Below are positions 50,437 to 58,760 of a stretch of DNA of 64,000 nt, one piece after another. The notes under the pieces were generated by a model. That model made no database searches. It had not been told where the DNA came from and was given only the letters and a program-made list of their open reading frames with translations. The DNA lies in assembly GCA_963726795.1 (NCBI GenBank), contig CAVSDD010000004.1:992001-1056000 (forward strand). Direction: 5' to 3'. The stretch is from Hyphomicrobium_A sp963726795 (GTDB taxonomy: Bacteria > Pseudomonadota > Alphaproteobacteria > Rhizobiales > Hyphomicrobiaceae). Position 1 is the stretch's first letter. Each line of letters starts with the position of its first letter. The position numbers were made by a program, and so were the translations under genes.

Positions 50437-52377
50437 TTAGCGCGGCGGCGGTCCGTCGCCAAAGCGGCTGTCGTTGCGTCCGAGCAGCGGCGTGATACGG
50501 CGCACCGCGACGCGGCGGTTCAAGCGTTCCGGCGCCTGCGTCGGCACCTTCAGGAACTGCTCGCCGTAGCCTTGCGTGACGAGGTTCTCCGGCGGCACGT
50601 TGAACGTCTCCGTCAGGATGATCGCCACCTCTTCCGCACGCCGGTCCGACAGCGTGAGGTTGTCGATGTCGGAGCCGACCGCGTCCGTGTGCCCCTCGAC
50701 GAGGAACACCTCGTCGGGATGGCGGTCGAGGATGCGGTTGATCGCGTTGGCGACGCGTTCGAGCTGCCTGTACTGGTCGGGTGCCACGTCCCAGCGGCCG
50801 AACTCGAAGTTCACCGAGTCGAGATCGACGCGGCGCATGCGGTCGCGCAGGTAGGGATTGTAGCGGATCTCATCCAGCGAGTAGCCACGGTCGAGCCGAT
50901 CCACGGGCGGCGCGTAGAGCGCCTCGTAGATGTCCTCGGGAGACGCGCGATCGTACTCGACGATGTACTTCTCGCGCGGAATGCGCAGCACCGGCGGACG
51001 CAGGTTGAGAATGACGGGCCCGAGGCCGATGGCGACGCCCGGCCGCATGAAGCGGCGGTTGTCGATGATGATCATCTCGCGGCCGTCGCGTCCCTTGCGG
51101 TAGCGGCGCGAGAGCTTTCCGGAGCTGTCGAACTCGGAATAGATCTCGATGCCGCCCGGACGCACGTCGATGGTGATGTTGCCGCCATCGCGTCCGCGCT
51201 CGGTGCGCACATTGTTTGAGGTCCGGCGGAAACGCTCCGTCTCGTCGTGGCGGATCGTCGGCGGCTTGCCCTTCTCCTGGATGATGGTGCGGTGGTCGGG
51301 CTCCTCGATGACGGTACGCTTGCCGCCGTCAAAGACGCGCTGCTTGCGGCCCTTCTTGATGTCCTCGATGCGCAGCGGCGGCGCGCCGGCCTCGCGCTTG
51401 CCAAATCCGCTCGGCCCGATCTGACGGCCTTGCGGCATCGGATTGCCGGCGCCCTGGGGCGGGAGTTGTGGCGGCGGTGGCGGTGGCGGGTTGCCTGCGG
51501 CCGGCGGCGGAGGCGGTTGCCCAGGCTGGTCCGGTTGCCCCGGTTGGAATGCGCCGGGTCCCTTCTTTCCTTTCGACCGATCGCCGTGTTTGGCCGGTGG
51601 GCCTTGCGTGGGCGGGGCAACTTGCTGCTGCGGGGGAAGCGCATCGCGACCTTGCACGGGCGGCGCGCCGCTTGGAGGTCCGCTGCTTGCGGGTCCGCCG
51701 GGCGAAGTGCCGTTCGGTCCGGCTGCGGGAGCTGAATGCTTCTTTCCCGCCGGCGGTGGCGGAGCGGGCGCCGATGGTGCGAGCGACGGCGCTGTCTCTG
51801 CACCACCAGGAATGGGTGAGGGACTGAAGGCGCCGGCCGGCGGCGTCGGAGGCGCGGCCTCGCGTTTGACGGGCGGTTTGACAGGCGGCTCCGGAACCAC
51901 GACCGGCGGTGGCGGTGGCGGTGGCGGTGGCGGTGGCGGAGGCGGAGGCGGAGGAGGAGGCGGAGGTGCGGCCTCTTTCTTCGGCGCGGGGGGCGGCTCG
52001 ATCACGGACGGGGGTACGGTCACCGGAGCAGGCGGCTCGCCACCCCCGGTAGCGGGAGCATTGCCGCCTCCGGCGGCGGGAGCATTGCCGCGCTTACCGC
52101 GGCCTTCGCCCGGACCACCAGCACCGGGACCACCAGCACCTGGACCACCAGCACCAGGACCACCGGCTCCGCCTTCGGGCTTGTTACCCTCGCCGCGACC
52201 CTTGCGCTCTTTCTTCTTCTCCGCATCGGGGTCGGCTGCATCCGGTGCGGGATCGTTCGCGCCTGCAAGCTGCAGCCAGTTTTTGGAAAGCGGCTCGGCG
52301 TGTGCGGTTGCCAGGAGAGCGGCAAGCGACACCGATGTGACGAGGGAGAGGGAAGCGGCGAGGAGAGTTCGGCTCAT
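50437..52377 (-). CDS. OmpA-domain outer membrane/periplasmic protein with long disordered region
   Basis: 646 residues. Signal peptide MSRTLLAASLSLVTSVSLAALLATAHA. Residues 45-330 are low complexity: charged KKKERKGRGEG, GGAGGPGAGGPGAGG repeats, a run of about 19 Pro, then Pro/Ala/Gln-rich stretches. A conserved basic central part follows (350-500). The OmpA C-terminal peptidoglycan-binding domain is at about 525-640: NFEFGRWDVAP, FLVEGHTDAVGSD, LSDRRAEEVA and LNRRVAVRR. It likely ties the outer membrane to the cell wall, with the Pro region spanning the wall. Confidence 0.88.
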   Translation of the reverse strand: MSRTLLAASLSLVTSVSLAALLATAHAEPLSKNWLQLAGANDPAPDAADPDAEKKKERKGRGEGNKPEGGAGGPGAGGPGAGGPGAGGPGEGRGKRGNAPAAGGGNAPATGGGEPPAPVTVPPSVIEPPPAPKKEAAPPPPPPPPPPPPPPPPPPPPPVVVPEPPVKPPVKREAAPPTPPAGAFSPSPIPGGAETAPSLAPSAPAPPPPAGKKHSAPAAGPNGTSPGGPASSGPPSGAPPVQGRDALPPQQQVAPPTQGPPAKHGDRSKGKKGPGAFQPGQPDQPGQPPPPPAAGNPPPPPPPQLPPQGAGNPMPQGRQIGPSGFGKREAGAPPLRIEDIKKGRKQRVFDGGKRTVIEEPDHRTIIQEKGKPPTIRHDETERFRRTSNNVRTERGRDGGNITIDVRPGGIEIYSEFDSSGKLSRRYRKGRDGREMIIIDNRRFMRPGVAIGLGPVILNLRPPVLRIPREKYIVEYDRASPEDIYEALYAPPVDRLDRGYSLDEIRYNPYLRDRMRRVDLDSVNFEFGRWDVAPDQYRQLERVANAINRILDRHPDEVFLVEGHTDAVGSDIDNLTLSDRRAEEVAIILTETFNVPPENLVTQGYGEQFLKVPTQAPERLNRRVAVRRITPLLGRNDSRFGDGPPPR

Positions 52378-52637
52378 TGTTTTTGGCGGCCTTGATGACG
52401 TTGCATTCGCCGCCACCGGCACAGACAATCTTGTTGAGCGTATGTCTTTTGCATCGCGGAATCGGGCACCGGCAGCTCTGCGCTACATCAAATGACACAG
52501 AGAAGCTTCGCCCAGCGGCGCGCACGAGCATTCATGCCCCGCGCGGCCGTTATCGTTTTCAGAGAAAGAACAAGGCGCAGCCCGCAATTGACCGGGAATT
52601 AACCCCGCATCGAGCTTCGGCACGACCCAAAAGCGAG

Positions 52638-52663
52638 GGAACGGTATGGCCGCATGGCACGTT
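52638..52663 (+). promoter_or_regulatory. EcfG-type general stress promoter of csbD
   Basis: GGAAC (52638-52642), 17 bases, CGTT (52660-52663), matching the EcfG consensus. The csbD start codon is 36 bases further. Confidence 0.75.
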
Positions 52664-52698
52664 TTGCCAGCCTCTACAGCCAACGAAGGAGACCCCCA

Positions 52699-52896
52699 AT
52701 GAACTGGGATCGCGTTCAAGGCAACTGGAAGCAGTTCACCGGCAAGGTGAAAGAGCAGTGGGGCAAGCTCACGGACGATGATCTGACGCAGATCAACGGC
52801 AACCGCGAGCAGCTCGAAGGCAAGATTCAGGCCCGCTACGGCTTCGCCAAGGACCAGGTCAAGAAGGACGTGGACGATTGGCTCGGCCGCTCGTAA
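52699..52896 (+). CDS. csbD: CsbD family stress protein
   Basis: 65 residues. MNWDRVQGNWKQFTGKVKEQWGKLTDDDL and the central INGNREQLEGKIQ are the CsbD signature; the C-terminus is KKDVDDWLGRS. CsbD proteins are small soluble general-stress proteins of unknown mechanism. The start is set by AAGGAG nine bases upstream. An EcfG-type promoter and a perfect terminator flank it, giving a self-contained unit. Confidence 0.93.
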   Translation: MNWDRVQGNWKQFTGKVKEQWGKLTDDDLTQINGNREQLEGKIQARYGFAKDQVKKDVDDWLGRS

Positions 52897-52914
52897 GGCG
52901 GTCATACTGCCTAT

Positions 52915-52949
52915 AACGCGGTCCTTCGGGGCCGCGTTATTTCATTTGG
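52915..52949 (+). terminator. Rho-independent terminator after csbD
   Basis: Ten-base-pair stem AACGCGGTCC / GGGCCGCGTT (one G-T pair) with a TTCG tetraloop at 52915-52938, followed by ATTTCATTT. Confidence 0.88.
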
Positions 52950-53062
52950 GGCACAGGGTTGGCCCCTTTTACTGCCAGGCTGTGCGAGCCCCTTGCTAAG
53001 CCCTTCGAACTCGCTCCCACAATATCCCCGGATGGGGCCCTTTGCAGGGTTGGGGGTGGGTG

Positions 53063-53434
53063 ATGAAGACGACATTCGACGCGAGCACGCTCAGCGAGAC
53101 GGCAGGCACCAAGGACGGCCGCCGCTTTGCGATGACCTTCGAGGACGCGGACGGGGAGCGCTGCACCATCTCCATTCCCGCCGGCATGGCCGGCGACCTC
53201 GCGCACCTGCTGCAATCGGTTGCCGCCGACGTGCGGCTGCTCAACTCCTCGGAGCTGACGCGGCTGCCCAAGGCCTGCGCGGTCGGACACGCGGCGAGCG
53301 AGCGCATGGTGCTGCTCCGTTTCGACGAGGAGCCGCCGTACGCGATCAACCTCGCCGCCGCCGAGGAGCTTGGGCGCGAGCTGCAGGAGCAGAGCGAGCA
53401 GCTGGCTTGTCTCGCCCGGCCCGCGCTGAACTAG
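53063..53434 (+). CDS. Hypothetical protein
   Basis: 123 residues from Met at 53063 (MKTTFDASTLSETAGTKDG); an earlier ATG at 53042 lacks a better site. The first part is beta-like (RRFAMTFEDADGERCTISIP), then helical (AGDLAHLLQSVAADVRLL), ending in a helix-rich tail. It has no signal peptide, so it is probably cytosolic. No family recognised. Confidence 0.6.
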   Translation: MKTTFDASTLSETAGTKDGRRFAMTFEDADGERCTISIPAGMAGDLAHLLQSVAADVRLLNSSELTRLPKACAVGHAASERMVLLRFDEEPPYAINLAAAEELGRELQEQSEQLACLARPALN

Positions 53435-53619
53435 CGGTATCGCACAGCGTCGTTGAGCGTCACCCGCACCCGAGGCAGCGTCGGGCGCCCGCGGATTTCG
53501 ATCGCGGGCAAATAACTTTGATCCGCTATCGCGGCATGCCTGAGCTTATCGCAAACTCCGTTGTGTTCTTTCATCGCCGCGGCATGCTCGCCCCATCGTA
53601 ATTCTGGGGACTTGGCACG

Positions 53620-54601
53620 ATGTATACTCCTCTAGATCAACGCATTTTTCATTTCGCCGCGCTCGCGCTTTTGCTCGGCGCACATGCACCTCTCGCACAT
53701 GCCGAAGGCAAGCCGATGCCGGCCAGGTATGAGCAGCAGATGCCGTTCACCGTCGAGGTGTTCACCGAAAACGGCCGTGCGGTGCCGCTGACCGTGAGAA
53801 GGTTCGGGCTGATTGTTACGTCGAAGAAGAATTTCATCGGCAACAGGCCACCCGAACTCCGCGGACAAATCCCAACGCAACTATGACATGAAATATCGGG
53901 TGATCGAGATCGACCAGGTGCCGTTAGAGGACGGTTCGGTGATCGGCTACGAGTTCGAGCTGCCTAGGATTCCGCGTGGCGACCGCTTGATCATCAACCA
54001 TCGTTCCGAGCGGCCGTACAAAGCGTCCGATGGGGGAACGAAGTGGGAGAACATCGACGCGCCGTGGGTGTACACCTCAAGAAACTCGCGGAGTGTGCGC
54101 ACGCTCTTTACGGAATGGCGCGGGCCGCAGACGAATGTGAACGTCGGCCGGTGGCGCACCGACCTGGTCGTCAACGACAGGGTTTTGATTTCGCGCGACT
54201 TCTACTTGAACGGCCCCGCCGAGAAGGCTTCGAGCAGCGCGTCCGGCTCTTTGGCAGACCTGACCGGCACCTGGGCGCATTCGCAAGCGGATTGCCGGAC
54301 CGCCGAAACACTCGGCAATGAAAGCGTCAACATCTCGTCGCCTTACGAGGTCATCGGCATCTGCAGCGACGGCTTCGACTACATCTACACGCCGTACGTA
54401 TGCGGTGTGACGAACGTGAGCCGGTCGGGCACCGCACTCGACCTGGACGCCTCCTGTAGCCTCAGGGGTCGTGATCCGGACCGATCACACGTGCGCATCG
54501 GCCTCACAGGCGCCGACGCGGTCACCTTTTCGAGCAATGGGATGATGATTTCCGGCGACTATGTCCGCTGTACGCGATCGTACACGTGCTTGCCACGCTA
54601 G
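53620..54601 (+). CDS. Exported hypothetical protein, probably split by a one-base insertion
   Basis: Two frames look like one gene. From 53620 a signal peptide (MYTPLDQRIFHFAALALLLGAHAPLAHA) leads into TVEVFTENGRAVPL and KKNFIGNRPP, then stops at 53886. The frame one base later carries SADKSQRNYDMKYRVIEIDQ, SVIGYEFELPRIPRGDRLI and TWAHSQADCRT up to 54601. Removing one C of the CCC at 53850-53852 joins them into 326 residues with one signal peptide. The second half has several Cys and is beta-rich. Without the correction the second part would have no export signal. Function unknown. Confidence 0.55.
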
Positions 54602-54677
54602 GTAACGCTTGCGAAAGCGCTCATCTGGATTTGGGTCGTCGGGACTCGGCAACGGCCGTGCCTAGGTCTCGACCGTC

Positions 54678-55052
54678 TCAATCCTTTGGCTGTGCAGGCT
54701 CGTCGTCGGCGCCGAGCTGGTAAGCCCGCTGCTGGTTCATGTCGACCAGACACTGCGCCGCCTCGACCGCGGAAATCGACCCTTCCCCCATGCCGATCGC
54801 GCGGCAATTGGCGTCCCGGAAGCTCTTCCACTTCTCTTGCGCTGCGCGCTGCGCATTTGCTTGCTCGGGAGAGGCATCCTTGATGGAATTGGCGAACAAT
54901 TCCTCGACGACGCGCTCCCAATCGCCCGCTTCGCGACCGAGACAGTCCACAATATCGAGCGTCGTTCCTTTGTCGTTGCAGCTTCCCGCGCGTGCAGCCG
55001 GGGACAGCAAGAGGGCAAATGCGAAGCACAAAATCCACGGAATGAAATTCAT
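54678..55052 (-). CDS. LprI/DUF1311 family exported protein
   Basis: 124 residues with signal peptide MNFIPWILCFAFALLLSPAARA. The mature part has the LprI pattern: SCNDKGTTLDIVDCLGREAGDWERVVEELF, then EKWKSFRDANCRAIG and AAQCLVDMNQQRAYQL, with four Cys. Related domains inhibit lysozyme in some bacteria. The start at 55052 gives the signal peptide directly. It is convergent with the preceding hypothetical gene. Confidence 0.8.
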   Translation of the reverse strand: MNFIPWILCFAFALLLSPAARAGSCNDKGTTLDIVDCLGREAGDWERVVEELFANSIKDASPEQANAQRAAQEKWKSFRDANCRAIGMGEGSISAVEAAQCLVDMNQQRAYQLGADDEPAQPKD

Positions 55053-55219
55053 TGGTCGAATCCTCAGGATCGCAATGGACCGAGTTTGGCCGCAGTGAGT
55101 GCCGGTCTGCAAGAGCCATCAAGACTTCTTTGGATTGAGAGCCGCGGCGTCGAGCCGCTTGCTATGCGCTCGTCTGCCGGCGTAGCACTCGCGCCAAATC
55201 CGGCCGCTCGGAGTGCGCG

Positions 55220-55648
55220 ATGACAACATCCTATCTGTTCTGGGCCTTGCTCGGCATGGCCGGCTACTCGTTCACGACGCTATTCGTGAAGTTCGCGACC
55301 AAGGCCGGGCTGCCGAGCAGCGTAGTCGTCGCCATCGCAACCACGTGCGTCTGCCTCGGCTGCTGGTCGATCGTCATCGCGCGGGGACAGACCGGTGTGC
55401 TTGTTCGCTCGCTCGGCACGCCCGCCGGATGGTGGTCGCTCGCGGTCGGCGTGGTGCTGACCATCGCCGTCGCGTCGTTGTTTCGCGCGCTCGAGCTCGG
55501 ACCCGCGAGCGTTGTGGTGCCGATCTACGGCATGTTCATCGTCGGCGGCTTCGTGCTGGGCGTGGCGCTGCTCAACGAGCCGCTCACGCTCGCCAAGTCG
55601 ATCGGCATCGCGGCCGCCGTCGCCGGCGTCTTCCTCATCAGCATGTGA
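55220..55648 (+). CDS. Single-domain EamA/DMT family transporter
   Basis: 142 residues with about five membrane helices. One EamA repeat: YLFWALLGMAGYSFTTLFVKFATKAGLP at the start, then IAVASLFRALELGPASVVVPIYGMFIVGGF and a final AVAGVFLISM. Half-size members act as dimers of the drug/metabolite superfamily. Substrate unknown. Start GCGCG-ATG has CGGAG nine bases upstream. Confidence 0.85.
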   Translation: MTTSYLFWALLGMAGYSFTTLFVKFATKAGLPSSVVVAIATTCVCLGCWSIVIARGQTGVLVRSLGTPAGWWSLAVGVVLTIAVASLFRALELGPASVVVPIYGMFIVGGFVLGVALLNEPLTLAKSIGIAAAVAGVFLISM

Positions 55649-55672
55649 AGCCGGCCGCAACGACCTCAGCGG

Positions 55673-56257
55673 TCAATGCAACCCTTCGTGCTTCAAGGCC
55701 GCCTGCACGGTCGGCCGCGTGCGCATGCGCTGCGCGAATGCCCGCAGCGGCTCGGGGATGGGCAGCTTGTTCTTCTCGGCCCACAGCAGCATCACGAACA
55801 GGTAGGCGTCGGCGACGGTGGCCTTCTCGCCGAACAGGTGCGGACCTTTGAAATTCTCGGCGACGAAATCCAATCGCTTGCCGATGGCTTCGATCGCCTT
55901 TTTCTTCTCGGGCTCGGGCGCGCCGTGAAACAGCGGTCCGAACGATTTGTGAATTTCGGTGGAGATGTAGGCCAGCATCTCGAGCAGCCGGTAGCGGCCG
56001 AGCGGTCCCGGCGGGATGAGCGCGGGCGCCTGATCGGCGATATAGGCGAGGATCGCGACGTTCTCGGTCAGGATCTCGCCGTTGTCGAGCTTGAGGACGG
56101 GCACGTAGTTCTTTGGCGCCACCGTGGCCAACGGGCTGCCGTCCTCGAGCGTGTGCGATTTGAGATCGACCTTCTCCAGGTCGAACTTGAGGCCGGCCTC
56201 GTAGAGCGCGATGTGGTCGGCGAGGCTGCACGCGCCGGGAGAGAAATAAAGGAGCAT
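55673..56257 (-). CDS. Glutathione S-transferase
   Basis: 194 residues. N-terminal thioredoxin-fold domain (1-80): MLLYFSPGACSLADHIALYEAGL, NYVPVLKLDNGEILTENVAILAYI with the glutathione-contacting Glu-Asn/Ser region. C-terminal helical domain: GRYRLLEMLAYISTEIH and TVADAYLFVMLLWAEK. The catalytic Ser/Cys of the beta-class is likely in SPGACS. Bacterial GSTs detoxify electrophiles or dehalogenate. The start at 56257 has AAAGGAG upstream in place of a longer frame. Confidence 0.9.
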   Translation of the reverse strand: MLLYFSPGACSLADHIALYEAGLKFDLEKVDLKSHTLEDGSPLATVAPKNYVPVLKLDNGEILTENVAILAYIADQAPALIPPGPLGRYRLLEMLAYISTEIHKSFGPLFHGAPEPEKKKAIEAIGKRLDFVAENFKGPHLFGEKATVADAYLFVMLLWAEKNKLPIPEPLRAFAQRMRTRPTVQAALKHEGLH

Positions 56258-56343
56258 TTGGGGTTTCCTTTGCGGCGCGCCGGGGGTGGCGGGCTCGACG
56301 CACCATATCGGCGGCACCAGCGGGTGCAAATGCCGCCGAACGC

Positions 56344-56946
56344 CTACCGGTTCCGCCGCGCGCGAGAAAGCACAAATGTCAGCAGCGCGAGCAACGCCGC
56401 GGCCGGAATGGTTAGCATCGAGAAACCAGCCTCGGCAGCTTGCGCCCAATCGGGGCGGATGATCGCGCCGGTCTTGAACGTCGCGCTGGCGTAGCGGCAG
56501 AGCTGCAGCGCCGAGCCGTCTGCGAACATCGCCCGGTCGATATCGGCGGCAAGCCGCTGCGCATCATCGCGCGCCTGCGGCATCGTGGTCATGCGTAGGA
56601 GCAGGGCATGTGCTGCCGCGAGGTAGGCGTGCGTGCATTCGTTGAAGGCGCTCGTTTCGTCGGCGAGGCTGCCGGGCACGAGGCCCCACAAGCAATACGC
56701 GTATTGAATGCGCGCAAAATTCATGAGCCGCCGAAAGTCGCGATCGGTCGAGGCCTGACGCGCGGCCAGTTCTAGGATCGCGCTCCGATAGGCGGCGATG
56801 GTGCGCATCTGCCCGTGCGCGAGATTGGGAATGGCGACGCCGGTGCCGGCTTCGTGGCCGCTCCGGTGATGAGCGCCGGCGTTGCCGGCGAGCCCGAAGC
56901 AGAGGAACGCCAGCGCGGCGAGCAGCAAGGGTCGTGCGGGCGCCAT
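56344..56946 (-). CDS. Third gene of the cobalt-transport operon, periplasmic/membrane protein
   Basis: 200 residues. Signal peptide MAPARPLLLAALAFLCFGLAGNAGAHHRSGHE; the His cluster (HHRSGH) just after cleavage could bind metal. The body is helical with several Cys (YAYCLWG, NECTHAY, LQLCRYAS) and ends in one membrane helix (LTIPAAALLALLTFVL). It begins six bases after the cbtA stop, so it belongs to the B12-riboswitch-controlled operon. No family recognised; a role in cobalt handling is inferred from position. Confidence 0.65.
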   Translation of the reverse strand: MAPARPLLLAALAFLCFGLAGNAGAHHRSGHEAGTGVAIPNLAHGQMRTIAAYRSAILELAARQASTDRDFRRLMNFARIQYAYCLWGLVPGSLADETSAFNECTHAYLAAAHALLLRMTTMPQARDDAQRLAADIDRAMFADGSALQLCRYASATFKTGAIIRPDWAQAAEAGFSMLTIPAAALLALLTFVLSRARRNR

Positions 56947-56952
56947 TTTCGT

Positions 56953-57699
56953 TCAGGTTGCGAGATGCGGCTCGCGCGACCGCGTCACCAGCCGCTGCTC
57001 CACGGTCATGCCGAACACGAGACCGAGCACGGTCCACAAGATGAGCTGGATGCCGAGCGCGGCGACGCGGAAGTTCCACAGTAACATCGCGGAGAAGTTT
57101 TCCGGCACCTCGTTGATGGCGGGTAGCGCGTAGCCGACGATGGCCATCAGTAGGAAATAAACCGCACCGCCGGCGATCGCGGCATTGAACAGGCCGAAGC
57201 GCGTCTGCAAGATCCGCGTGAGGCTGAAGGCCAGCACCAGCGACGACACGGATGAAAGCAGCATCAAGAAGTAGAGCTCGGTGCGAACCGCGATCGTCTC
57301 GGGGTCTCCGACGGAGGGCGGGTTCGGCGCGTACTTGAGCGCCGGCACGAGTACGACCGCCACGAAACCGGCGAGCGCCAGCAACGCGGCCGTCGAGCGC
57401 GCGTCGGTCGAGCCGAAGCGGCCGTAGACGAAGGCGAACACCAGCGAGAACAAGCCCCCGACAGCGGCGGAGTAGACCAGAACGCCGGTCAACAGCCCGG
57501 CGCCGGCCTGGGTCTCGCGGCTTACGATCTCGGGCTCGGCCGCCGCGCCCTTGGTGCTGCTCTTGGCCTGGCTCTGGGCCTCTTCGAAGGCGATTGCCGC
57601 ATCGACCTGGGGCTCGCCGAACACGCGCGCAAAACCGAATGCGATCACGCCCGCCATGAGTCCGACCAGCATGCCGCGCAGCAGGATATTTCCGACCAT
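56953..57699 (-). CDS. cbtA: Cobalt transporter subunit CbtA
   Basis: 248 residues with about six membrane helices. N-terminus MVGNILLRGMLVGLMAGVIAFGFARVFGEPQVDAAIAFEE is characteristic of CbtA. Further marks are RETQAGAGLLTGVLVYSAAVGGLFSLVFAF and PALKYAPNPPSVGDPETI. With CbtB it forms a probable cobalt importer for B12 synthesis. The start at 57699 is chosen over 57741 because the family starts there. 22 bases separate it from cbtB. Confidence 0.9.
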   Translation of the reverse strand: MVGNILLRGMLVGLMAGVIAFGFARVFGEPQVDAAIAFEEAQSQAKSSTKGAAAEPEIVSRETQAGAGLLTGVLVYSAAVGGLFSLVFAFVYGRFGSTDARSTAALLALAGFVAVVLVPALKYAPNPPSVGDPETIAVRTELYFLMLLSSVSSLVLAFSLTRILQTRFGLFNAAIAGGAVYFLLMAIVGYALPAINEVPENFSAMLLWNFRVAALGIQLILWTVLGLVFGMTVEQRLVTRSREPHLAT

Positions 57700-57721
57700 A
57701 TTTTCCTCGCGAACGACAGGT

Positions 57722-57928
57722 TCAGTGGCAGGGGAAGCCAAGCAGGTGGCGTCCGTCGTGCACGAACTCGTGCACGTACATGCCCGAAATCAGCGAGGTG
57801 GCGCCCTCTTCGGCGCCGACGAAATAGATGGCAAGCAGCAAAAGCAGGCCGCCGAATATGGCCCACGGCAAAACGTCACGCAGCGGCAATGGCGCGGCGA
57901 TGGCAGGTACGGTCGTTATGTTTGACAT
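57722..57928 (-). CDS. cbtB: Cobalt transporter subunit CbtB
   Basis: 68 residues with one membrane helix (VLPWAIFGGLLLLLAIYFVGAE) and a His-rich C-terminus HEFVHDGRHLLGFPCH, the cobalt-binding tail of CbtB. AAGGAG lies seven bases before the ATG. First gene of the operon, directly behind the cobalamin riboswitch. Confidence 0.93.
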   Translation of the reverse strand: MSNITTVPAIAAPLPLRDVLPWAIFGGLLLLLAIYFVGAEEGATSLISGMYVHEFVHDGRHLLGFPCH

Positions 57929-57954
57929 TGATAGCTCCTTGGGATTTACGCGTC

Positions 57955-58090
57955 CCGGGCGAGTATGCGGCTATGGGAGGGTCTGACTTTCGGAACGGCG
58001 CCAACTTCAGAAAGCGCTGCACCGATTACAGTGGCGCGACCGTGCCGGACTCACACCGGCTTCCAACCCATCGCAGACGGAGGGCATCAT
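57955..58090 (-). ncRNA. Cobalamin riboswitch upstream of cbtBA
   Basis: On the minus strand: GGGTTGGAAGCCGGTGTGAG, then TCCGGCACGGTCGCGCCACT and GTAATCGGTGCAGCGC. This contains the conserved GCCGGTGTGAGTCCGGC hairpin and the B12 box GCCACTG. The 3' end is followed by the cbtB ribosome site. Adenosylcobalamin binding would reduce expression of the cobalt importer. Confidence 0.92.
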
Positions 58091-58131
58091 ATGGTTAATC
58101 GAGGCGGAGTCAACAACGCGCGCGGGGCCTC

Positions 58132-58695
58132 ATGACGCTGCGGCTCACTCTCGTTTGTCACGCGTCGACCGCAGCGCTGCGCGAAGGGCGCTTTGCCGGG
58201 GACGAGGAGCTCGACGACATCGGACGGCGCGATGCGCCGGGGATCGCCGGGCAGCTCCCCCGCGCCGATCGCGTGTGGACCAGCCCCTCGCGCGCCGCCA
58301 TCGAGACGGCGCAGCTGCTCGGGCTCACCGGCGAGCCGGAGGAGCTGCTGCGCGAGTGCGACTTCGGGCGCTGGCGCGGGCGCAGCCTCGAAGAGGTGCA
58401 CACGGCCGAAGGCGACCTTCTGGCCTCCTGGGGCACGGACGCTTTCGCCGCTCCCCATGGCGGGGAATCCTTCATCGATCTGATGGCGCGCGCCGACCAG
58501 TGGCTGCAACTGCGCGCGCAAGAGGAGGGCCGCGAGCTTGTCATCGGCGATCCGCTGATCCTGCGCGCGGTGATCGCCTGCGCCCTCGGCGGCTCGGCGG
58601 CGATGTTCTGGCACCTCGACTTGGCGCCGCTCGCGCTGGTCCGTCTCAATTTCTCGGGCGGCCGCTGGCACCTGCGCTTTGACCGCGACGGCTAA
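58132..58695 (+). CDS. Histidine-phosphatase-fold protein with altered active site
   Basis: 187 residues of the phosphoglycerate-mutase-like fold: TLVCHASTAALREGRF at the start, TSPSRAAIETAQLLG, ECDFGRWRGRSLEEV and HGGESFIDLMAR. In normal members the first motif is L-V/I-R-H-G; here it is LVCHAS, so Arg is Cys. The second catalytic His near the C-terminus is replaced (VIGDPLILRAV). It is divergent from cbtBA with the riboswitch between, so it could serve B12 metabolism (compare CobC/CobZ). With this active site it may be non-catalytic or act on another substrate. Confidence 0.75.
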   Translation: MTLRLTLVCHASTAALREGRFAGDEELDDIGRRDAPGIAGQLPRADRVWTSPSRAAIETAQLLGLTGEPEELLRECDFGRWRGRSLEEVHTAEGDLLASWGTDAFAAPHGGESFIDLMARADQWLQLRAQEEGRELVIGDPLILRAVIACALGGSAAMFWHLDLAPLALVRLNFSGGRWHLRFDRDG

Positions 58696-58702
58696 GGCGC
58701 GC

Positions 58703-58733
58703 GCAGAAAAAAGCCCGGGCGCTGACCCGGGCT
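58703..58733 (+). terminator. Terminator hairpin, copy 1 of a 31-bp repeat
   Basis: GCCCGGG / CCCGGGC stem with a six-base CGCTGA loop, preceded by AGAAAAAA (so the T-run is on the minus strand) and followed by CTCC. Identical over 31 bases to 59141-59171. It lies between the convergent phosphatase-like and PepSY genes and fits termination of the minus-strand PepSY transcript best. Confidence 0.8.
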
Positions 58734-58760
58734 CCTTCACAGCGTGCTTAATCGGGAAGA

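Noticed and set aside
51443..52495. 350-codon Gly-rich plus-strand frame
   Set aside because: Exact antisense of the Pro-rich spacer of the OmpA-domain gene; Gly runs are just the complement of Pro codons.
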